In this document: positions 10,320 to 22,092 of the stretch, one piece after another
Layout: every line of letters starts with the position of its first letter
Numbering within the stretch: position 1 is the first letter of the stretch
Assembly (NCBI GenBank): GCA_022695795.1
Contig: MU404062.1
Location: forward strand, 1 to 64,000
DNA from: Biscogniauxia marginata
Lineage: Eukaryota > Ascomycota > Sordariomycetes > Xylariales > Xylariaceae
Length of the DNA: 64,000 bases
Direction: 5' to 3'
Translations under genes and position numbers: made by a program
Notes under the pieces: model-generated
What the model was told of the DNA's origin: nothing
The model's database searches: none
The model's input: the letters and a program-made list of their open reading frames with translations, nothing else

Positions 10320-12034
10320 ATGAGCAACGGTTTGCAAAGAGATCCCATCAGGGGTAAGTTATTGGTTAAGCTTCAGCTCATTGTTTTATTTCTATTGTCT
10401 TTTTTTATGACCCCGTTCCGATCCAGTCCATAGCTAATACTATTCGTCAGTCATAGTCGTCGGCGCCGGTCTCGGCGGCTGCGCCTGCGCACTCGCAATG
10501 AAGCACCATGGCCACTCGGTGGTGATATACGAGAGGCTGAAGTCCTTCCGGCGCCTGGGAGACTCCCTGGGGCTCGGAGAGAACGCACTTAAGTTACTCG
10601 AGCGCTGGGGTGGCGAGCAGCTATACCATCGCCTCACGAGTATCGGCAACCAGGCCCCCGACATGCAGATCCGTCGCTGGCACGATGGCAAGATCCTCGC
10701 CCAGCAGCCGCTCATGGATATGGCGGGCTACATCGGCCATCGCGGCGACTACCATGAGGCATTCTTACGTATGTGACGTGATTCTTGGGCCTTCCACTTA
10801 CTACTTCTGTTCTTCTCCCATGTTAAGGTCACTTGAATTGAGGGGTTGTAGTAGAAAGTACATATGTTTCCTTTACACTACTACCAAGATATGACGTCGA
10901 TTCCTTAACGGACACAGTATCTTAATCCAAGAGGGGTAGAGTCTTTGCGCTAACTATCGTCTTGGTAGAGGCCGTGCGCGACGCTGAGATAGACATCTTC
11001 ATGGGCCGCGAGATCGTAGCATATGACGAGTCGAAGCCAAGCGTCATATTTGCAGACGGCAGCGAAGCCGTAGCAGATTTGGTCGTTGGCGCCGATGGTA
11101 TCAAATCCCGTGCGAGAGAGCTCGTCCTGGGCTTCGAGGATGCGCCTAAGAGTAGTGGCTATTCGTGCTTCCGGGCGTACTTCCCCGGTGCCCATCTGCG
11201 AGAAGACCCACTGTGTCGCGAGTTTGTTGATCACGACTGCGTGAACATCTGGTGCGTCCATCATCTGTCTCCTTGAGAACTAGTGGTGGCGAAGCGGACG
11301 CTCATCGTCGTGGGGAGGGCAAAAGGATCGGAGAAGACACACATCTAGTGCAGAACACGCTGCGCGGCGGCAAGGAGTTCAATTGGATCGTCACGCGCAA
11401 ACTGTCTCACGAGGCCGATATGGAGATCAAGGAATCCTGGTTTCAAGAGGGCGACTTGGATGAAGTTCGGGCAGTAACGCGAACTCTTGATCCACGGATT
11501 CGGGCCGCCATCGAAAAAACGCCATCTTGTCTAGACTGGAAGATCTGCTACCGTGATCCGCTTCCCACGTGGGTATCCAAAAGCCACAAGATCGCTTTAT
11601 TGGGCGACAGCTGCCACCCACACCTGCCGACTAGTGCACAGGGCGCCAGTCAAGCCACCGAGAGCGCCGCGGTGCTCGCAGTTTGTCTGAAGCTGGCCGG
11701 AAAGGACAATGTGCCCCTTGCCGTGAGTATGCTAAGATTACCGATGGCCCTTGATATAGTATCGCCTAATCAGCCGCAGACAAGGTGCTACGAGAAATTA
11801 AGGTTCAAGCGGACGCGCGATAGTCAGACAAATGGGGAGGATCTAAGAGACCGCTGGCATAATGCGCTTAAGAACGTTGATGACGGCGTTGAGATCGACC
11901 CCGAGTCTGTGAAGATGAGGAACAGGTGGCTCTACGCTTTCGACGCCGAAGCCGATGCTCGTGAACGATGGGAAGAGATGTCTTCCTTGGTAGCTAGTGA
12001 ATTGGAGACCGGAATAGTCTCACCATTATGCTAA
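10320..12034 (+). CDS. FAD-dependent aromatic monooxygenase (salicylate-hydroxylase-like)
   Basis: Five predicted exons: 10320-10353, 10451-10768, 10969-11251, 11326-11722 and 11780-12034; 428 residues, all junctions in frame. The Rossmann motif VIVVGAGLGGCACALAM follows an 11-codon first exon. The DG motif is VVGADGIKSRARE. The second FAD motif is IALLGDSCHPHLPTSAQGA. Exon 4 reads IGEDTHLVQNTLRGGKEFNW, characteristic of the class A flavoprotein family. Intron 3 ends in a purine-rich AAAAG acceptor, unusual but the only one giving the conserved sequence. Intron 2 (200 nt) is long for this locus. Substrate is unknown; the family hydroxylates phenolic acids or polyketide-type rings. Its divergent neighbour is a VAO-type oxidase. 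Confidence 0.85.
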
Positions 12035-13860
12035 CTACCCAGGCACGTAATACCTAGGAGTATGGTGGATATCTCATTTCCGTATTTTTTATAGCTATTA
12101 GTAAAGCATGAGAACTTCTCCATAAGCTACGGTCGTATAGATCACAAAATGCCTTGTTTTACTTGTGATATTTCAGCTTGCATAGCCGCCATACGGGCTG
12201 GGTATACCGTGGGACGATTACTTAGTATATTCATAGTAGACTGGATAATTAAGCTTTCTCAGCCCTCACAAGTATCAAGCAGTTGCCATGCCATCGGGAA
12301 GAGTGCTGGCCAAGCCCTCGGGTTCTGCCAATGTTCAATAGAGCATATCCATTTGCTGCCTGAGCTACTTCGTACATGCTGGTCCTGGGAGGGCTAGATC
12401 GTCATTAGTCCTACCGCCTAGAAACGCTATAGCGACATCCGCCTCCCCGGCAGTACCCGGGTCACCGCTACGGCCCTTCCGATTAGCTCGAACCTGGGGT
12501 ATGCCTGTATAAGATTACGCGGTTTCTCTGTGAAGGAGCGCAGAGTTTTAAGGATTGGTAGATCGTCGATTATCAAAAAGGGACGCTGCAAGCGAACTAC
12601 AGATCCGTGCGCAGAGTTAACAGGATAGTGTGCATAATGGGGGTACAACATATTTCACCCTTGTATTAAAACCGTATTCTACAAGGCACACTAACAATAT
12701 ACCCAGCTAGGCATAAGTTCTCATCAAATGCCCGTGGCAAATTTGACATTATGAAACTAATTCGCAAGTTCTGCGAACTCTTCTCAGGTCTATAGTCTTT
12801 AGGCGGAAGTGCCGGGGGTTTGGTGGAAATCTTCATTGGCCGCGCACGGATTAATAAGCCCAGCTAATGTCTGCATACCCCCTTGCACTAGTCTTCGTCT
12901 CGAGCGAGATGCGAGGTTTAAGGATCGTGATTATTCTTGCATGCCATGCATCCGCAAGCCGGTATAAGGATCCGGCAGTCCGGGTGAGCTTCAAAGTATC
13001 CCGGGTTTAGTACCTACTCAGGTTAGTGTACTGCCTTTTTGCACTATGATAAGTTAGCGGTCAGTTCGAGCCTCAGAACATTAATGGAGCCATTAGATTT
13101 GAGACGAGTATGACATGGGCACGTTCTCTCCCACTAATCTTTTATTTAATGACTATACGAAGTCCAATTATCTGGTTGTCAGCCGCCTTCCAGACTATTG
13201 ATGACGTGAGTTCATATACCTAAATTTATATTAGGTAGTGAAAGGAAGCGGAGAGGTCATAGAAGAGGCAGTATCATGTTAAGCCACGGAAATAAAGATA
13301 TATGTTGTGTGGTCCGGCACTTGATAACTTGAGCTGAGGAGCAGCAGCGTATCACTGCTAGCCTTCGTTAATCTATGTAGCATCTTTAGATCATGATAAC
13401 ATTTCTTGTTGGGCATCAACCTAACACTAGATGGTTGATCTCTAGCAGGGTTTCACCCCGGCCCTTGAGATGGTTCATGACTATAAACAGCTAGTGTGGC
13501 ATCTAACAGTCTCGACAGCGGGTCTCGCATGTCGCTGAAGCTAAGCCAACTTCTTGTAGAGAACCCTTTACCTCTAGATTAGTATATCCAGCAGCAGTAT
13601 TACTTAGGTCTAGTTTCTCTGTCGCCAGATATCGTAAAATTTACATTCAATTCTCTATCGTCGAGGCTGACTGGATCCAAGGAGTATTTCAGAGATATAT
13701 TTTGCTTGGATCTTTCATCAGATGCCTGAAAACTTCACAAGCAGCATAGAATGCTACGCTTGAGTGCTTCATGCTTATTTATCACCAGCAATGCGAGTCA
13801 TTGATGTATTAAGTTCCAAGATACCGGGTCCTATGGCACATTGTATCCCAATCGACGACC
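12035..13860. other. Gene-poor spacer
   Basis: 1.8 kb without a convincing gene. Short frames near 12149-12397 and 12427-12651 lack recognisable motifs. The sequence has many stops in all frames, consistent with decayed or non-coding DNA. The promoter of the rhodopsin-like gene must lie near its end. Confidence 0.5.
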
Positions 13861-15371
13861 ATGGAATCGCAGCAGTCAGCCCTATGGGCCGTACTATTTG
13901 CAACCTTCATACCAGCCACTGTGTCCCTATTCTTCCGTCTCGTCGGCAGGTGGTTGACCAAATCCAAATTCTGGTGGGATGATTACACCGCGATTGCCTG
14001 TTATGTAAGTGGTCCATTATCCTTTGTTCCATATTTGAATATTCTTGAGACGAGCTTATACTGACGCGAATTCTCTGGAAGGTTATGGCGATTACCTGGC
14101 TAATAGTCTTACCAATATGTAAGTTGTTGTACGCGCCTTACACCGCCTTTTGTTCTCTCTAACACTGCTTTACCAGGGATTAATAAGGGCCTCGGCCTTC
14201 ATATCACGGATATTAAAGAAACAACAGAACAGATCTTCTTCGACTCGAAACTTTGCTTATTTATCATCGAATTTATCTATGGCTTCGCCCTATTTTTTGC
14301 CAAAATCTCAATCCTCTGCCTTTATTGGCGCTTGTTCAAAGTGGCCAATGTTGCACTCCCTATTCAAATCCTCATAGGTTGCACCATCGTATGGATCATT
14401 CTACGAGTAAGTCAGATATCTGGCTGAGCCGCTCTAATATCTAAAGACCCGTACTTATACAATCCTGACCAGACTTTTATCGGCATCTTTCATTGTGTCC
14501 CGGTGCAGTATTTCTGGGATACGTCTATCGAGGACGGATATTGTGCCATCGATGACCGGAAGTTCTTCATTGGCAGCATGTCAGCACATGTCTTAACAGA
14601 CATATTGGTTTTATTGCTCCCTATATTCCAGATACAAAAGCTAAATCTACCGATACTACAACGACTTGGAGTGATTGTCATGTTCATGTTCGGAATTTTG
14701 TAAGCGACATATTTTTTCCCTAATCTCAGTCTTGTGCTAATTACAATAGCACTTGTGTTGTGGGCATTGTCACTATAGTCGTGTCGATAAACATGGGCAC
14801 TACTTCGAATGACTTCACCTGGAACTGCACGACAATCATTCTTTGGGCCACTGTCGAGGTCAATCTCGTCAATATCTCATGTAGGTGTCCGACCAGAGAT
14901 ATTAATGATAATATACTTCTTCGTATCAGCTCGCTAACGATAATGACAACAGCTAATATCCCAACCGTTAAACCGGCCATTTACTATATATTCAACTGCG
15001 GCGGTCCCCTACGCCGCCTAGCGGACAATCGTGAAACAGGCATTTATTGTTTATCGCAGTCCAAGAAATCTATAATGATGACGAATATGCGCAATAATCA
15101 CCACGACGATGCCAGCTCCACATACCAGCTCGCGGACTCTGTGCACAGTAGCTCTGGCGGCGACTTCGATAATCATGCCATCGATAGGCCAGAGGGAGTG
15201 AAGACAGTCATCGAGAGCCAACACACCGAAAAGGACGAGGAGCTTGAATATAGCGATGATCCAAATATGGATGGCATCAGGGTTAAGAATGAAACAATTA
15301 TTCAGGTGTCGAAAAGCAAAGAGGAGCAGGCGGCGTCTCCATTTTCGGTGGCTGATGACGACTTCGTATGA
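13861..15371 (+). CDS. Rhodopsin-like fungal integral membrane protein (Pth11-related type)
   Basis: Six predicted exons: 13861-14004, 14082-14118, 14177-14406, 14473-14699, 14750-14880 and 14953-15371; 395 residues, all phases consistent. It has seven hydrophobic segments, the FRLVGRWLTKSKFWWDDY motif after TM1 (the RxxxR...WWDDY pattern common in this fungal family) and GLGLHITDI in the first loop. FGFALFFAKISILCLYWRLF-type helix content (FIYGFALFFAKISILCLYWR) precedes FHCVPVQYFWD. The hydrophilic C-tail is Ser/Asp/Glu-rich (about residues 270-395) and probably cytosolic. The family is widely expanded in plant-associated fungi; some members are proposed as G-protein-coupled sensors, but ligands are unknown. 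Exon 2 is only 37 nt. Confidence 0.8.
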
Positions 15372-15548
15372 ACGAAAATGCAATATGATATTATTAATAA
15401 GAAGGAAACAGAAGGGAGGAGACCGCGATCATCGGTGTTCTGGATGATGATACTTGCATAAGTTATCTCTGCACACCCTCGTCTTTCCTCTATACGACTT
15501 TACGACGACGAACGAGGCAATGCATACCTCCATGTTCTCTCTCCCCTT

Positions 15549-16031
15549 TCAATACCCATCGACGAAAGCTACCAACGAGGTACCGGCCCAGCTCACCGCC
15601 AACCATCCGAGTACTTTCAGCAATTCCTCCGTCTCCCCCTGCGCCTCATTGTACTGGTCCATCTTCGGCAGCGGGATCTCCGTCCCGACCGTCTTGCCAT
15701 CCTTGGCCGCCCAGTACTCCTGCATATGCTTCCGGGCGAGGAAGACGACCGCTAGCATGGCGGGCGATGAGAGATAGCGCGGGAGCATCCCGAACACCCA
15801 GCCACTAGCAGCGAGGTTCAAAGACGCACAGAGCGAGAGGACGAGCGCAATCGCACCCGATGCCTGTGTCGTGCGTGTCTTATGCAGCTGACGTGCCGCT
15901 TCGTTGGAGAACCTGGAAGCCTTCTTGGCGGCATTTTCGTATTTGAGCAAATTGTTGATGGCGGCGTAGGATCGGAGCCCGCCGTAGGCTGCGAGAGCGG
16001 ATTGGACCAAATGGATGATCACGAGAATCAT
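15549..16031 (-). CDS. Small conserved membrane protein, function unknown
   Basis: Single exon, 160 residues, starting ATG at 16031. Two or three hydrophobic segments are visible: MILVIIHLVQSALAAYGGL at the N-terminus, GAIALVLSLCASLNLAASGW at mid-protein, and a weaker one in LKVLGWLAVSWAGTSLVAF near the C-terminus. A basic, amphipathic stretch (KYENAAKKASRFSNEAARQL) separates the first two. I do not recognise the family. It lies tail-to-tail with the rhodopsin-like gene. Uninterrupted frame, ATG start and clear membrane pattern favour a real gene. Confidence 0.65.
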   Translation of the reverse strand: MILVIIHLVQSALAAYGGLRSYAAINNLLKYENAAKKASRFSNEAARQLHKTRTTQASGAIALVLSLCASLNLAASGWVFGMLPRYLSSPAMLAVVFLARKHMQEYWAAKDGKTVGTEIPLPKMDQYNEAQGETEELLKVLGWLAVSWAGTSLVAFVDGY

Positions 16032-18957
16032 CTTGGTTGAGTTTCAAGGTCGTTGGGGGGGTGAGGGAAGTTGGATGGGGGAAGATGTATGAGGTTGAGT
16101 CTGTAGGCGCTATTCTTACAAGCTAAATCAGCTGGTGGCGCAACTTCTCAGCTCGAGGACCTGCTAACGACGTTATGACGTACATGTACTAAATTATTTT
16201 TACTAACTACTCTGAGCACAAGGGAGAAGAGTAGCGTCATTAAAACACATGCCTGACTCACAATTACACATTAATAAATATACTAACTTAAATGAATTGC
16301 ATAGAAAAGTCTCAGATCAATTTGATGGAGTATGCAATCTATTTTATTCATTATATACTAGGTAACTACCTAGGTATCTACCTACCTAATACAAACCAAT
16401 ATAGCTTATGCGCTGCCCCTGAATATTTGGTGATATTTACCAGAGAGTACCTTCACTCGTACAATATTCAGTTTCACGTAAGATGAGACCAAATTTCCAG
16501 TTTCGAATATTCACTTACAGAATTTAACTCGGTATGTCGCTGCGCGACAGCTTTAAGACCCTGCAGTCATCCGGTTTAATGTTTGTCCTTATTCGATGTT
16601 AGATGTCATGATATAGGACGAGGGTGTCCCCTTGAATAAAATTCAGCCGAGAAAGGCGACAGGATTTGAGGTTATGTTGTGCGGAATCAAAAGATGTTTT
16701 GCAACTTCATTGGTTATCTCTCGAGCTCACGCCCCATCCCCTTTTACATTTTGACTAAGAATACCTACCTTCCCAGTCATTAATACAGAAGACTATGAAC
16801 TTAATGTTACGATGAAGTACCTTTTGGTGAATGATTTACGTAGTTGCTGGCGGAGGATTTGAAATATAGCTACTTATAATGTAGTACCTTCACATACAAT
16901 CCCTTCTTTTTTTCCCCGGGCAGCATGTGCCTACATGCATTGCAACCGTTGTTCTTCCACACCGCAAAGCCTGATAATTAAACTCATTGGGCATGTGTTT
17001 CTAAGGCTGCCATGAAGATTTAAACCTACAAATAAAGACTTCGCTGTGTGGTATCATGTGTTAAGATAAGAGTAGACAAAAGATGCTCATGAGTAGTTTC
17101 TAGAATTTGGGACTCATAGAATTTAAATTTATCAGGGAGTCTAACGTCATGAGTTTAGGTCATCTAAGGAGCACTTATGGACAGAAATCAAGAGTTTATT
17201 TTGAAATTCATATGCTATGTCTGGGGAGTTAGAGGCATACATGTGAAACTAATTCGACATTCAGCTCATGCTAGTCAGGACTAAGCGATATACCTTTAAT
17301 CATTAGTTTATAATCTACCTAGACATTACTCATAAGGTTCAATCCCAATGCCTGACAAGTTCATGCCTTCACACTTAATATAGTCAGGAGAAAACACATG
17401 TAGTGGCATGAAGGTTATCGAGGAAGCTAGAACTCAGTGTCGATCTAACCTCTAATCATTCCTTTGTGGTCAAGCAGTCGGGATTTTCCTTCCGAGTTTT
17501 CATTGAACGAAATGATCCTCGTGTTAGAGTGCATGGTAGCTGGGTATACTACCATATCTCCGAAGCTAGTGTTGATAGTGCACGATACCGACTACAGTCA
17601 TGGTATTCTACAAATATAGGTCAAATTTTCCTCTTGAGAGGAGCACCAATCCAAAGTCAGAGACCCTAGTTAACTCATCTGACAGTAATTTACGTAATGC
17701 TAGCCACATCAAATAGTTCGTTCCTCCAACCCTAAGATAGTACTATGCTGGAACGTGTGGCATAGACACAGAGGCAACTCGCATACTCTTACCTGCGGGG
17801 GTCTCTCAGGAGGAAAGACTTTGCGATCAAGTCATCAACATACATGTGACCTGGGGGCCGTTGTTTCTAGGGGCACCTCGGATATCGAGTAACAGCATCA
17901 TGATCTATTTTATGCCTTTTCAATGCGCAAATTTCTCTACAGGTTTCTAATAAACGATGCCACTATCGTAATCCGTGTTATTACATAACATAAATCATAG
18001 GAGGAGCTTGTTGATGATCTGGTTGACGATCTGTAGAGACCCGCAATATACTCAAAATCTGTTAGCGCTGTGGTGATCTTACTCGATGTCGTAAAGGCGA
18101 GAAGCAAGCCTTTCGGGACTAGACACCAAGAACAACACCTAAAGATAGCATATTGACCTGTATGAACCCTCAAATTTATGGGTGGCTGCTTTATTTGCTC
18201 TGAGGCGTCATTGATGCAACTCAACCAGGCTCAGGTCCCAAGGTGACGGCGCCTATCCGACGAGACCCAGCAATATGAATGAATTGTCAGCACTTAAAAA
18301 CCCGGACGTACATATACATAAGACCAAAATTGCTTGTGTTAGTTCTTTTGAGGTTTATATCCACCTTCAAGTAGCCTTCCATATCCTGGTCTATCTCGGG
18401 TCGTCACTCGAGATAGACAAGGTGTTGGCCCGAGATATGATTCCCCGTTTGCCGTAGGCAAACGGAGGATAGCCAATACCGTAATCCCTATCTGATTTGA
18501 TGTACGTACGGCATGCACCGGAATAACAAATCTTAGGCACGCGATTGTATCTGCAATGTGACCATGCGCTTTGTGGGGTTGTTCCGACAACTGTGGTGGA
18601 AATACTGTAGTAATTGGCGAACCACTGGGATGATCAACCAATAGCAAAGCCAAGGAACTAGGCGGTAATGGATTTTGTGAATGCTGTACTCATGCGGCTG
18701 CTGTGGGTATCCGAGGGGGGGCATATGTATCCATCTCGAGACATCGTGTTGGTAGCAAGCGCCACACTGTTGGGATCTCGCCTATACTCCAGTACCTCGC
18801 ATGTCTATGATTGACAGCCATCATAATGAACGTCAGTGTTATAAATACCATACTCCTATATGTTGTCCTAAAGCAATCTTGAACTCAGATCCATCAGTTT
18901 TCATTGCCTCCCACGAAACTACTTAAGTTTATAACATAAGAGAGCTTTCCATCAGCA
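16032..18957. other. Long AT-rich gene-poor region
   Basis: 2.9 kb with no intact gene. Stops are dense in all frames. TACCTAG/GTAGGTA words cluster at 16357-16390. On the minus strand near 17824-17855 a short frame reads MYVDDLIAKSF, which faintly recalls a copia-type reverse-transcriptase motif, but its surroundings do not support an element. Two perfect hairpins lie at 18389-18465. Confidence 0.5.
18389..18465. repeat. Two adjacent perfect inverted repeats
   Basis: A 10-bp stem (GTCTATCTCG at 18389-18398 with CGAGATAGAC at 18409-18418, 10-nt loop) is followed 26 bp later by a 9-bp stem (CCGTTTGCC at 18445-18453 with GGCAAACGG at 18457-18465, 3-nt loop GTA). Both stems are perfect. They lie about 490 bp upstream of the MFS transporter start. 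Function is unknown. Confidence 0.7.
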
Positions 18958-20701
18958 ATGGAGGTTAATATTAAAGATGCCAAATCCCCTCAACAAATAA
19001 CAGAGGAGCGTCTAGCAGGCGAGACGTCAAGTTATGACATATCTCAGATTGAGCAAGCGTCCCAGTCGAACATGTCCACCGACTCTTCGACTGAGATGAA
19101 AGTTTCCAAGGTTCGAGCCGTTGCCATCATCGCTACTTTATCAGGTATCAACTTCCTTAACACTATGGGATCCGGGATTCTTATTGCTTCCTTGCCCCGT
19201 ATCGCAAGCGACGTTAACATCCCGGATGGTCTGATACTCTGGCCAGCAGCCGTCTACGCTCTTGCAGCTGGTTGTCTCCTCCACATCTTTGGAGCAATTG
19301 GCGATATTATCAACCCCAAGAAACTTTGGATAGTCGGCAGCTTCCTTTTCGTGGTATTCACTATCGCGGTTGGCCTTGCGCAGTCTAGCCTCCAGATTAT
19401 TTTATTTCGAACCTGTCTAGGTGTCGCCATGTCGATGTGTCTGCCGACTACAGTGAGCTTGATCACCAACACCTTCCCTCGAGGACATTGGAGGAACCTC
19501 TCCTTTGCCATGAACGGCATGGCCCAGCCTCTCGGATACGCTTTGGGTCTCGTCCTGGGTGGTATATTCACTGATACAATCGGATGGAGATGGTCCTACT
19601 TTATTATGGCTATCATCAACTTTTGTATTTCGGTATCATCCATCTGGTCATTGCCCGCTGTCCACCATAACAATTCTGAAAAGAGTTGGACCCGCCAGAT
19701 TATAGAGGATATTGATTGGGTGGGAGCTACTATCCTCAGTGCTGCGCTCGGCATGCTATTATACTTCCTGGCCATGGTGACATCTAACTACCGAAATATC
19801 AGCGAAACCTCCAGTATCGTCCTCTTTACCGTGTCAATTGTCCTGCTCGCGGCTTTTCCCGTATGGATGCGCATTCAGGTCAAGAACCAGCGGCCCGCTC
19901 TTATACCAAACAGGCTGTGGCGCAAAGCCTCATTTACGGCGGCCTGTCTTGGTGTCTTTTTCTGTTGGGCTTCCCTGAACGGAATTGAGTATTTTACGAC
20001 CCTATTGTGCGTGACCCCAATCAACCGCCGCCTTAGCAAAGCTAACACTTCATTTTGCAATTCTGCAGTTTTCAGCAGGTCCAAGAACTCTCGGCTCTAC
20101 AGTCGTCGATCAGATACTTCTCACAGATTATCATGGGCACAAGCGTCAATATTGTGCTCGTGTACTTAATCACACGAGTTAGAGTTGTAATACTGGCTGT
20201 TGTCTCAGCTTCTATAACTCTAGTATCACCGGCAATAATGGCAACCGTCAAGATCGACGCAGGATATTGGGTCGGCCCTTGCTGGGCTTTGTTTTTCTGT
20301 CCCGTCAATCCTTGGGGTAGGATTCCTTGCTTCGAACAAAATTCACGGCTTATACTGATATATCTATAGTATTGTTTAGCATCTCGAATTTAATTATTTC
20401 AGACGCTTTTCCGTCCGAAGACCAGTCGCTGGCAGGCGGAGTATTCAACGAAGTTGCACAATTTGGTAACTCCGTCGGTTTAGCTGTCACCGCTGCTATT
20501 GCTGCATCTGTCACTGAGCACTCTACCGGACTAGAGGGAAAAGATGCTCTTATGAAGGGCTTCAGAGCGGCCTTTTGGGTTATCTTTGCAAGTACCGCCA
20601 TGGTCCTTATAGTCAGTTTCCTTGGCTTTAGGCAGGCTGGCATTATCGGCAAGACAGGCGACAACGATAAAGCACCAAAGGATGAGATACAATCCGGATA
20701 G
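18958..20701 (+). CDS. MFS transporter, DHA2-like (14-helix type)
   Basis: Predicted exons are 18958-20006, 20069-20316 and 20370-20701; 542 residues in frame. A hydrophilic N-tail of about 50 residues precedes TM1 (AVAIIATLSGINFLNTMGSG). The motif A position reads FGAIGDIINPKKLW, and the motif C-like stretch MAQPLGYALGLVLGGIF leads to GWRWSYFIMAIINF, typical of drug:H+ antiporter-2 members. Exon 2 resumes with FFQQVQELSALQSS, a pattern repeated in fungal DHA2 proteins. Exon 3 has GGVFNEVAQFGNSVGLAVTA, the late-helix signature. Introns are 62 and 53 nt. It probably exports or imports a small organic compound across the plasma membrane; substrate unknown. Position near two flavoenzymes makes an aromatic compound one possibility. 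Confidence 0.88.
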
Positions 20702-22092
20702 AGGACACAAGATACTCCTAGTTAAACGCTTCCAAATTGCCTATCATCGGTGGTTTTTTCCTTCCAAGGGAGATACAAATTACTGTCTATGCAACTCTGT
20801 CTGGAACAGACAACAGAAATCGGAATATATGCGGTTTGACTTGAAAGGCAAGAAGAAAAGCAATAATGGGAAAAAACTTACGTCCCCTTAATTACCAATT
20901 GTAGGTAAATAATTATTTTATTATGATTTACCAGAAAATATGAAACAACAGAATCCGTATACACATAAGCTCCTGCAACCAAACTATCCATGCACCTAAT
21001 GAACTGGATATTGTTTTAATCATAGCTGTAAACGAACCTATCAGAAGCCTCGCTGCTGGCTTATTGTGGCTCCTGCCGACGGATGGCCACGACAATCAGA
21101 AGAAGGGGTTGCGCAAGACTAGTCAGGAGCTGCTTGTACGTAAAAGGATAATTCATCCGTGTGACCTTATCAAAAGTTATAATCATTCACACAACAAGCA
21201 TGCTATTGTATACATGCGTCGTGACAATATGTAACTCTTATAGAAATGCAAGACCTATACTCGAATAAGGAGTGATTGGACTAACACGCCACCGAGCCAT
21301 GGTTGAAGGAATACACTAGGAAAACTCGCAAGCAACTCTCAGTGTCGCTAGTGGTCTTCGAGACCAAACCCGTTTAAGAAAAGAATTGCCAAGGTGTACT
21401 GATGCCGCGGTGCCGCGCCATTGTGGAAGGGCCTCAGCGCTCGGCACGAACGAGGTGCTTCGTTGACGCCATATAATCGGAGTCCACGGGCGAGCATAGC
21501 TGCACTGACAGGGGAAAACGTCGCGATTATCCACGCCAAGTTCGACAGCTATCGATACCTGGCTCTCTCTCTCTACATACATATCACATACATAGCGACA
21601 GGGGGAGCTCTGTTCGTGCGTCTGCTCCACTTGGAGTGATCCATAACAAGCTCTGACATATGTATGTAACTTGTAGATCATCCCCAGTAATATCTACCCG
21701 CATGCCCCTCCTAGGACGAATGGTCCAGGGAGATCACCAAGCATTCGCGTTCTAGACTACCTATAATTGGAAAGCTCCGCGGAGCATCAGAGTCATCTGA
21801 ACAGCTTCGTACATGCAGTCGGCCAGGCTACAACCGTGGAATCAAACTCCTTCTTATCCGCCAAACGTTCGATGCTGGATGTCACGCGCATGGCGGATTC
21901 ATGCTACTGCATGGCGACGAGACATGCGGGGCTTTACAACAAGTATACACCGTATGGTCTATGGACTGAATCAAATTGTGACTGGGTATCAAGAAGTTAG
22001 ACTGGGTATAGGGTTATCGTATGTTGGTATATAAACGTTGCTTCCGGTAATCGTGCTTTTAGCTCTAAGCAAATTTTGCCCCCCCGCTTCAC
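20702..22092. other. Intergenic spacer
   Basis: 1.4 kb between convergent genes. A short minus-strand frame (21539-21348) has GC-richer content including a GCCGCGG/CCGCGGC-like stretch, but no recognisable motif. I see no gene. Confidence 0.45.

Noticed and set aside
17820..17860. Minus-strand MYVDDLIAKSF resembling the copia reverse-transcriptase YVDD motif
   Set aside because: Only about ten residues match, stops surround it, and no integrase, RNase H or LTR is visible nearby.
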